Positions 54,258-61,980 of a DNA stretch of 64,000 bases are shown here, piece after piece (the first letter of the stretch is position 1; the number at the start of each line of letters is the position of its first letter). The notes under the pieces are model-generated. The model was not told where the DNA came from, did no database searches, and was given only the letters and a program-made list of their open reading frames with translations. The translations under genes were made by a program, and so were the position numbers. This stretch comes from Piromyces finnis (Eukaryota; Neocallimastigomycota; Neocallimastigomycetes; Neocallimastigales; Neocallimastigaceae). Location of the stretch: NCBI GenBank assembly GCA_002104945.1, contig MCFH01000057.1, forward strand, positions 284,584-348,583, written 5' to 3'.

Positions 54258-54819
54258 GCGCCTTAACAAATACATTAAAGTTTACCATTTATTATCTAGA
54301 ATAATTAAAGGGACAAAACAAAGAATTCTTTTTATTTAAATTTCTTAGATGTAAAAGTAGTACTTATTTGTTTCTTTATTTATAGAAAATGAATTATTAT
54401 AAATTAAGCAGAATTTTATGCTTTTAAAAACAAAAATCCTACTAATATAATTATAATAACGAGTTTCATAAATTATTTAAATCAAAATTAAGCAAAAACA
54501 AATTAAACGAAAAAAAGAAGTTGTGTGAAAAAAAAAGTGAACAAATGTAAAAAAATAAAAATAAAATTTTATTTTTTTTTTAAAATAATATATATACATT
54601 ATCAAAAAAAATTGGAAAAATATAAAAATTAATAAAAACATAATATAAAATAATAAAAAATATATTATTAAAATTTTGTATGTTTTAATGAGTGTGTATT
54701 TATTTATTTCATTAATTTTATTGGAAAGAAGATATGAAAAGGTTAAGTGTATATTAAAAATTAATGGATTTGATTTGATTATATTTAAGGGTGATTAAAT
54801 AATAATAAAATTTCAACAA
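54258..54819. other. Spacer between eEF2 and tRNA-Ile
   Basis: AT-rich 3' flank of eEF2. No gene or clear terminator beyond A/T-rich sequence. Confidence 0.5.
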
Positions 54820-54912
54820 GCTCGTGTAGCCTAGAGGTTTAAGGCGTCGTGCTTATAAGGGTGATCCTCTTATGCAACGCGAAGATCGCGGGTTCGACCC
54901 CCGCCATGAGCA
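54820..54912 (+). tRNA. tRNA-Ile (UAU) with 19-nt intron
   Basis: Identical over 93 nt to the copy at 28597-28505, intron included. Anticodon TAT at 54854-54856; intron 54858-54876, one base 3' of the anticodon. Acceptor GCTCGTG (54820-54826) pairs with CATGAGC (54905-54911), discriminator A54912. Confidence 0.96.
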
Positions 54913-54918
54913 TTCATT

Positions 54919-54990
54919 GCCAGCTTGGCTTAGTGGTAGAGCGTCGCTCTTGTAAAGCGAAGGTCGGTGGTTCAATTCCGTCAGTTGGCA
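54919..54990 (+). tRNA. tRNA-Thr (UGU)
   Basis: Identical to the copy at 28498-28427. Anticodon TGT at 54951-54953. Starts 6 nt after tRNA-Ile. T-runs from 54993 on can end Pol III transcription. The first LINE begins 58 bp downstream. Confidence 0.97.
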
Positions 54991-55061
54991 ATTATTTTAT
55001 TTTTATTTTATTATTTTTTTTTTTTTTTGTTTAAAAGGAATATCCCTACCCTCTTACCCCC

Positions 55062-55185
55062 CTCTTGGAAACGTGCCTTCATTTATTTAATAAATGTAGT
55101 TTCTCAAGGGGGTCTACTCATGCTCATGGTACTGAGAGAGTAGGAAGAATTAAATCCAAGCATTGCGCAATGGATGCTTGGTTAG
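55062..55185 (+). promoter_or_regulatory. Single 5' UTR monomer of LINE copy 1
   Basis: One copy of the 124-bp unit that is tandemly repeated in copy 2 (60662-61337). It contains ACGTGCCTTC, a palindromic TTTATTTAATAAA, a GGGGGTCTACTC ... GAGAGAGTAG stem and CATTGCGCAATG. By analogy with mouse L1 monomers it may carry the promoter; this is inference. Confidence 0.5.
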
Positions 55186-55823
55186 TCTTTAAGGGAAAAT
55201 TATTAGGACTAAGCTCATGGTACTGAGCGATTAAAAAACATTTATCCATCGAATTTAAGTATTTGATGAATAAGTTGAATGTTTGATATTCAGGTAAGTT
55301 TGTATAGTATTTAATTAGAAGAGTAATACATTTTGTTGCTGTATTTTTTCTTTTATTCATGTATTCATGTAGTACTACTCTTCTCTTGTAAGAATCCAAT
55401 GTAGTCAACTTTAGCATTTGCATTGTATTTTTATATTCATGTAGCTATTGTTGTATTGTTTCTTGTAAGAGACTGATTCACTCTACATCATGTAAAAATA
55501 CTATTCACAAGCTTTCTGGTGTCGACATTCTTGATTCAAATTTTTTACCAATTTAAATATTTAATGAAAAGTAAGTCAAACAAGTTTAGTGTCAAAAAGC
55601 GAATCGAATTTACTAACAACAAACCAAAACTAGAATTTTTAAAGAAAATTTACAACTAGAATTCAAAAAAAGAAACTTTAAACAAAGCATCGTAACAATT
55701 TTTGTACTATCCAGTACTTTTAAGAAGAGAGAGAGAGACAGATTTTTTTTCCATATACGTTATATTTATAATTTTTATTAGTATTTATTTTATATTCAAT
55801 ATTTTTAATTAGAATTTATTATC

Positions 55824-58800
55824 ATGTCAGTCCTTTATATTAAAGTCAAGAATTATATCAGACGTGGTACCCGGTCTTATGGTATCCCCTTAGATGATAT
55901 TCGCTCCTTCTTTATCCGTGGTATTCGATCATGGTCAGTAAATATGCTATGGGAAAAACTCGAGGTTATTCTAGAAGATAAATTTAATTCAGTTATTAGT
56001 GTTAAATATTTTCAGACTTTCAATGATCACTTTTTCTTAGTCAAGGTTCATGGTTCATCGAAAGATTGTATTAAAATCTTACACATGTTAAAGAAGAAAC
56101 TTTCAGTTACCTCAATTTCCTTTTCAGCTCGTAGTAGAAGGAATCACAAATACACTTTTTCCACTCTCAAACGTAAAATTTTAGTTTCTAATAAACATCA
56201 ACATTCTATTCAACAATCATTTCAACAATCAGTTCAACAATCTCATCAACAATCCGATCTTCAACTAGATCTTCAACAAGATCTTCAACAAGTTTCCAAT
56301 CATGAAAATATTCCAGATCTACAGCAAACACAATTTCAATCTCAACATTCAACAATTAATTCTAATAGCTCTATCAACTCTGATAACAGTTCAATAGTTG
56401 ATAGTTCTTCAGTTTCACAGCCATCTAGTAATAGTTCTACTTATTCCTCTGATGCATCATCCATTAATAACGATGACTTTAATAATAATAATAATAGCAA
56501 CGATTCTTCCTCATCCAACAAGCCTGATAACTTTTCTTTTTGTCTTAGTTGGAACACCAATGGGTGGAATCACGAAAAGAGAGATAGTATTAGCTATTTC
56601 ACAGCTATTTTCAAACCATTATTTTTATGTTTCCAAGAAACTGGTAATGGTTCTGGATCGAATACAGATTATCCTTGTCGTGTTACTTTGCGAAACTATA
56701 GACACTTTTTCAAGAAAGCTGACGAATCAGTTCCGGGAATGAGAGGTTTATATTTAGGTTTTCACAATTCATGTCAAGCCTCACTTGAAAACTTCTCTGG
56801 AAAGTATATTATTTCTATTTATACTTTTAGTCTCTGGAATAGATTCAAATGCTCGATTGGTAATGTTTATATGCCTCATAGTCATCACAACATCTATGTT
56901 GATCATGCAAAGTTAGAAGTTCGCTTGTGGTTACAAACTCATTCATCCCATCCATCGATTCTTGTTGGTGATTTTAATATGTCTAAAGTAAAATTATCCA
57001 ACTGGTTATCAACTAATGGATTAGGAGATTGGGAAATTCTTCCGCTTAGAGGGTCTACTATCTCTTGGACTCGAGGTGATCAATCTTCCGACATTGACCA
57101 TGCTCTTATCAATTCGAAGATGAAAGATCTTATTCACTCAGGATCATTTATAAATAATTTTTATCCTGTATCAGACCATAAGCCACTTCTTATTAATGGT
57201 AAAATTATTCCTATGGAAGATTTTTCTAATGACTTTAATGTTCCTAAGAAAATTCTGAAATGGAATAGATTAAAATGTATTGAGGAAAAGGAATCTATTC
57301 TCAGTCATAATAAATTCCAAATACTTTCAGCTAAATCCAACGATCCTAATGTTTCTACAGATGAACTTTCCAAAGAGTTTACTTCAACTGCTTTTTCAAT
57401 TGCAGACGAGCTCAGTATTACTTCAGCAAATAATGTTATAAAGTCTTCATTTCATATTTCACAACAAATTTTTAATCTTCAAAAAATCAAAATGAAGTTG
57501 TATAAGAGATTTAAAAAAGAAAGAATTTATGATATAGATGAATTTATTAAAAGAATTAAAATCTACCGTAAACTCATTGATTACATCCACAAAAGATGTA
57601 ATGAATTTAGGAAGCAAGAATATCTTCATTGGATTAAAACAGGATGTGAGTATATGAAGAGTCATAATCCTAAGAAGGCCTGGAAATGGATCAAGAAAAC
57701 TGCAAAAATTGGAAAAGATTCTTTCTTTATTGCTCAACCAATTAAAAATAAAAATGGAGAATTAGTTGTTGCTACGGAAGAACAACTAGATGTGTGGCAT
57801 GATCATTTCGAAAAGCTTGCATCAGATCCAAGTGGTGTAAGTCTTGATTTAGAGCATTGGTATGAAGAACCAATGAATAAACGTTTTTCACTTCCTATGC
57901 TTGATGAATGGGATATCAACCAAGATATTAGTATTGATGAAGTCAAGTCAGCTATCCTCACTACTCCAAATTATAAAGCATCAGGTCCGGATGGTATTCC
58001 AATTGAATTTTACAAAGCATTAGTTCCATCAAGTAATGATTCTAATAATGCTACAGATAATAATTCTTCTGGTAATACTACTTCAGATAATGATGCTCAT
58101 GGTTTAAATTTTATTCTTAAATTATTCAACCGTATTTGGGATGGAGATTTCCCCAACTCATGGAATGAATCCAGTATTGTTTCTATTCCTAAGAAGGGAG
58201 ATTTGACAGATTGTGATAACTATCGAGGTATATCACTTATCAATAATGGTATTAAGTTGATTTCCAAAATTGTCACCACTAGAATCTCAGAATATGGTTT
58301 AAAGAATAATTTCATTAGACCTGAACAATTTGGTTTTCGAAAAAAGGAAGAAAGTATTAGTCTTTTCATTTCAATCCAAGAAATATGCCGTAGACGTCAA
58401 TTAGATAATAAAGAGACATATTTGGCCTTTTTAGATCTCAGGAAAGCATACGATTCAGTCCCAATCGGTAATATTCTCCATAAATTAGATTGTTTAGGAA
58501 TCCGAGGTAAGAGTTTACAATTCATCAAAAATTTATATTTAACATCTAAGGCTAATGTCAAATTAGATGGACAATTCTCGAAATCTTTTGATGTGAAGAA
58601 AGGAGTCCGTCAAGGTTGCCCTCTTTCTCCTATTCTCTTTAATCTCTTTATTAATGATATATTTAGAGAGTGCGAAGATCTAGGAGTCAGTTTAGGTGAC
58701 ACTCGATGCTGTGGTGGACTTTTTGCAGATGATATAGTTATTTGTGCTCCAACAAGAGGATGCTTAAAAAAGATGCTTAGAAGAGTTAATGAATGGGCAT

Positions 58801-60347
58801 TGTATAATGAAATGGAATTTGGTATCCAGAAATGTTCAACGATGGTGATTCGTCCTGAATCAATAGAAAATCAGAACAAGAGAGATCCAACATTTTACTT
58901 AGCAGGACAACCCATTCCAACTACTGATTGTTATACTTATCTTGGTGTTCCATTTGATAAGAATTTGTCCCTTAAACCAGTAATTAAAGCTCTTAATAAC
59001 AAGGTTTTGAAAGGGCTTTTCTCAGTCAGTAAATTCTTAAGAAATCCTAATATTCCTATTCCTTTCAAAAAACTAGTACTTAACTCACAAGTGATTAGCA
59101 GAGTTTCATACTTTGCACCATTACTTGGATCCAACAAAGCTAGGTCTAGGATTGCTCAGAAGCATGTTAACAAAGGAATACGATGGGTTGCCGGAGTTCA
59201 TAAAGCTGTATCGTTTATATCTTTATACTCTATTTCAAAAGATTTGAATATTCCTCCATTGTCAGCCAAATGTGCGTTAGCTCAGGTTAGATGTTTTAAC
59301 AAATGGAAAAACTCAAATTGTATTATCTCACACCTTGTCAATTACATTCCTAAATTTAGAAAATACACGTGGTGCAAATCAAGTAGGACACTTGATAAAA
59401 AACTAAAGAAACATGGAGATGTTAAAGCAGTTAAAAACTTTTATTGGAAAGATCTCAAAGGGAATTCAATCAAAGCGCAATATTATGATGATAATAAATT
59501 TAGTGAAACTAAAGATTTTATTAAATTATGTTATGAGTACCCAGAGTTTGCCTATGGCTTCTACTGGCTATTGAAAGCAAGAAGCGGATACAAGTTGGAT
59601 GCTAGAGTTGCCAAAGCTGCTAAATTTGTTGATCCAGTTTGTCCTAACTACTGTCCATGTTGCAAGTGTGGAGATCAAAGTATTAAACATTGGTTATTAG
59701 ATTGTCCAACATTTAGAGATATCCGTATTAAACATTATGATTCCATAGTCCAGCTATTAAATTTTTTCAGTCAACGTAATTCCAATAGTCCTATCAATAA
59801 TAATGAAATTGATAATATCAGTAGAGATAGTAATAACATTAATAGTAATAGTAACAATAGTAATAGTAACAATAGTAATAGTAACAATAGTAATAGTAAC
59901 AATAGTAATAATAACAATAATAGAAATAATAATATTAGTAATGATAGCAATAGTGAAGATAATAATTCTAATTTAGATAGTAATTTAGTTAATGATAGTA
60001 ATAGTTCTAATAATCCGGTGAATATTAATGTGTATGATTATTCTAGTGTGTGCAGTAAAATATTTAAATTCCTTCTTGGGGGAAGAAGTTTTAACAATAT
60101 TAATTACAATTCAAGGGAATGGAAAGAACTTTGTAAGCGTCAGATTCAATCTGGTACTAATGAAGGAGCACCATTCTTGACGGTAACCGCGGAACTTCTA
60201 ACCAAAATCATGCCTTTTGCTATTGGCCAGCAATGGTCAATGTTCAAAAGGTTTGAAGCAACATCCAAGAGCGTCAATGCTGAAGAAACAGTAAGACAGG
60301 CCAGGAGGGCCAGCGCAACCAATGGAGATCATAATTTTGTTCCATGA
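55824..60347 (+). CDS. LINE polyprotein: endonuclease and reverse transcriptase
   Basis: 1507 residues in one uninterrupted frame. An N-terminal domain of about 125 residues is not recognised. A Gln/Ser-rich repeat (QQSFQQSVQQSHQQS) and a Ser/Asn-rich linker follow. The APE-type endonuclease spans about 240-455: SWNTNG, FQETG, GNVYMPHSHH, VGDFN (about 377), SDHKPL (about 449). The reverse transcriptase spans about 690-1100: KASGPDGIPIEFYKAL, NYRGISLINN, QFGFRKKEES, LAFLDLRKAYDSV, GVRQGCPLSPILFNLF and the catalytic FADD at 967-970. A Cys/His zinc-binding cluster lies at 1273-1294 (CPNYCPCCKCG ... H1289, C1294). An Asn/Ser repeat of about 60 residues and a short conserved tail (VNAEETVRQARRAS) end the protein. 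No RNase H domain is visible. There is no separate ORF1. All catalytic motifs are present, so it may be active. Confidence 0.96.
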   Translation: MSVLYIKVKNYIRRGTRSYGIPLDDIRSFFIRGIRSWSVNMLWEKLEVILEDKFNSVISVKYFQTFNDHFFLVKVHGSSKDCIKILHMLKKKLSVTSISFSARSRRNHKYTFSTLKRKILVSNKHQHSIQQSFQQSVQQSHQQSDLQLDLQQDLQQVSNHENIPDLQQTQFQSQHSTINSNSSINSDNSSIVDSSSVSQPSSNSSTYSSDASSINNDDFNNNNNSNDSSSSNKPDNFSFCLSWNTNGWNHEKRDSISYFTAIFKPLFLCFQETGNGSGSNTDYPCRVTLRNYRHFFKKADESVPGMRGLYLGFHNSCQASLENFSGKYIISIYTFSLWNRFKCSIGNVYMPHSHHNIYVDHAKLEVRLWLQTHSSHPSILVGDFNMSKVKLSNWLSTNGLGDWEILPLRGSTISWTRGDQSSDIDHALINSKMKDLIHSGSFINNFYPVSDHKPLLINGKIIPMEDFSNDFNVPKKILKWNRLKCIEEKESILSHNKFQILSAKSNDPNVSTDELSKEFTSTAFSIADELSITSANNVIKSSFHISQQIFNLQKIKMKLYKRFKKERIYDIDEFIKRIKIYRKLIDYIHKRCNEFRKQEYLHWIKTGCEYMKSHNPKKAWKWIKKTAKIGKDSFFIAQPIKNKNGELVVATEEQLDVWHDHFEKLASDPSGVSLDLEHWYEEPMNKRFSLPMLDEWDINQDISIDEVKSAILTTPNYKASGPDGIPIEFYKALVPSSNDSNNATDNNSSGNTTSDNDAHGLNFILKLFNRIWDGDFPNSWNESSIVSIPKKGDLTDCDNYRGISLINNGIKLISKIVTTRISEYGLKNNFIRPEQFGFRKKEESISLFISIQEICRRRQLDNKETYLAFLDLRKAYDSVPIGNILHKLDCLGIRGKSLQFIKNLYLTSKANVKLDGQFSKSFDVKKGVRQGCPLSPILFNLFINDIFRECEDLGVSLGDTRCCGGLFADDIVICAPTRGCLKKMLRRVNEWALYNEMEFGIQKCSTMVIRPESIENQNKRDPTFYLAGQPIPTTDCYTYLGVPFDKNLSLKPVIKALNNKVLKGLFSVSKFLRNPNIPIPFKKLVLNSQVISRVSYFAPLLGSNKARSRIAQKHVNKGIRWVAGVHKAVSFISLYSISKDLNIPPLSAKCALAQVRCFNKWKNSNCIISHLVNYIPKFRKYTWCKSSRTLDKKLKKHGDVKAVKNFYWKDLKGNSIKAQYYDDNKFSETKDFIKLCYEYPEFAYGFYWLLKARSGYKLDARVAKAAKFVDPVCPNYCPCCKCGDQSIKHWLLDCPTFRDIRIKHYDSIVQLLNFFSQRNSNSPINNNEIDNISRDSNNINSNSNNSNSNNSNSNNSNSNNSNNNNNRNNNISNDSNSEDNNSNLDSNLVNDSNSSNNPVNINVYDYSSVCSKIFKFLLGGRSFNNINYNSREWKELCKRQIQSGTNEGAPFLTVTAELLTKIMPFAIGQQWSMFKRFEATSKSVNAEETVRQARRASATNGDHNFVP

Positions 60348-60582
60348 CAAAATTTTGATCTTTGGCTCGGTGTCCCATTGGAAGTCAAATACAATTATTA
60401 TACTTTAGTATGATAGTGGCTTTCTTACTTTAATTAAAATTACTAGAATACATTATACCCAATTTTTATTCATTTGTGTTTATTTAAACATATTTTTTTT
60501 ATTTTTATTTTATTTTAATTTTTATATTTCATGTATTATAATTTTAATTAAATTAATAATAAAGTTTAAAATATTTGATGCC

Positions 60583-60585
<3 letters not shown>

Positions 60586-60639
<54 letters not shown>
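60586..60639 (+). other. Poly-A tail of LINE copy 1
   Basis: Fifty-four uninterrupted A residues directly followed by the first base of LINE copy 2. Confidence 0.97.
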
Positions 60640-60641
<2 letters not shown>

Positions 60642-61337
60642 CTCTTACCCTCTTGGGAAATCCCTCTTGGGAACGTGCCTTCATTTATTTAATAAATGTA
60701 GTTTCTCAAGGGGGTCTACTCATGCTCATGGTACTGAGAGAGTAGAAAGAATTAAATCCAAGTATTGCGCAATGGATGCTTGGTGCCCTCTTAGGAACGT
60801 GCCTTCATTTATTTAATAATGGAGTTTATCAAGGGGGTCTACTCATGCTCATGGTACTGAGAGAGTAGAAAGAGCCCTCTTGGGAACGTGCCTTCATTTA
60901 TTTAATAAATGTAGTTTCTCAAGGGGGTCTACTCATGCTCATGGTACTGAGAGAGTAGAAAGAATTAAATCCAAGTATTGCGCAATGGATGCTTGGTGCC
61001 CTCTTAGGAATGTGCCTTCATTTATTTAATAAATGTAATTTCTCAAGGGGGTCTACTCATGCTCATGGTACTGAGAGAGTAGAAAGAGCCCTCTTGGGAA
61101 CGTGCCTTCATTTATTTAATAAATGTAGTTTCTCAAGGGGGTCTACTCATGCTCATGGTACTGAGAGAGTAGAAAGAATTAAATCCAAGTATTGCGCAAT
61201 GGATGCTTGGTGCCCTCTTAGGAATGTGCCTTCATTTATTTAATAAATGTAATTTCTCAAGGGGGTCTACTCATGCTCATGGTACTGAGAGAGTAGAAAG
61301 AATTAAATCCAAGCATTGCGCAATGGATGCTTGGTTA
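60640..61337 (+). repeat. Tandem 5' UTR monomers of LINE copy 2
   Basis: Units begin with CCCTCTT at 60662, 60786, 60875, 60999, 61089 and 61213. Long (124 bp) and short (89-90 bp) units alternate; the short form lacks the AATTAAATCC ... GATGCTTGG part. The composite period is 213-214 bp. Long and short types differ consistently (GGGAACG versus AGGAATG), so the array grew by duplication of a long-plus-short pair. A partial unit lies at 60640-60661. Confidence 0.95.
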
Positions 61338-61980
61338 GTCTTCAAGGGAAAATTATTAGGACTAAGCTCATGGTACTGAGCGATTAAAAAACATTTTATT
61401 CATCAAATTTAAGTATTTGATGAATAAGTGAATGTTTGATTTTTCAGGTAAGTTTGTATAGTATTTAATTAGAAGAGTAATACATTTTGTTGCTGTATTT
61501 TTTCTTTTATTCATGTATTCATGTAGTACTACTCTTCTCTTGTAAGAATCCAATGTAGTCAACTTTAGCATTTGCATTGTACTTTTATATTCATGTAGCT
61601 ATTGTTGTATTGTTTCTTGTAAGAGACTGATTCACTCTACATCATGTAAAAATACTATTCACAAGCTTTCTGGTGTCGACATTCTTGATTCAAATTTTTT
61701 ACCAATTTAAATATTTAATGAAAAGTAAAGTCAAACAAGTTTAGTGTCAAAAAGCGAATCGAATTTACTAACAACAAACCAAAACTAGAATTTTTAAAGA
61801 AAATTTACAACTAGAATTCAAAAAAAAAAGAAACTTTAAACAAAGCATCGTAACAATTTTTGTACTATCCAGTACTTTTAAGAAGAGAGAGAGAGACAGA
61901 TTTTTTTCCATATACGTTATATTTGTAATTTTTATTAGTATTTATTTTATATTCAATATTTTTAATTAGAATTAATTATC

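Larger units (their letters stand above)
55049..60639 (+). mobile_element. Full-length APE-type LINE (non-LTR retrotransposon), copy 1
   Basis: About 5.6 kb: a 5' UTR of 775 bp containing one copy of a 124-bp promoter-like monomer, one long ORF (55824-60347), a 239-bp 3' UTR and a 54-nt poly-A tail (60586-60639). The left end was set by alignment to copy 2: both begin with CCCTCTTACCC, at 55049 and 60640. No target-site duplication can be defined because the tail runs straight into copy 2. The intact ORF and long pure poly-A suggest recent insertion. Confidence 0.92.

Noticed and set aside
52075-54339. Several 60-180 codon frames over eEF2 on both strands
   Set aside because: Shadows created by the biased codon use of eEF2; no start context or similarity.
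54849-55034. Small open frame across both tRNAs at 54.8 kb
   Set aside because: Covers tRNA genes identical to those at 28.4-28.6 kb; no independent coding evidence.
60989-61243. 84-codon frame in the LINE 5' UTR
   Set aside because: Translation of the tandem monomers (repeating RGSTHAHGTERVE); not a gene.
55062-61337. LINE monomer derived from the adjacent tRNA-Ile (shared TGCTCATGG)
   Set aside because: Only nine bases match the tRNA 3' end in reverse; no wider similarity.
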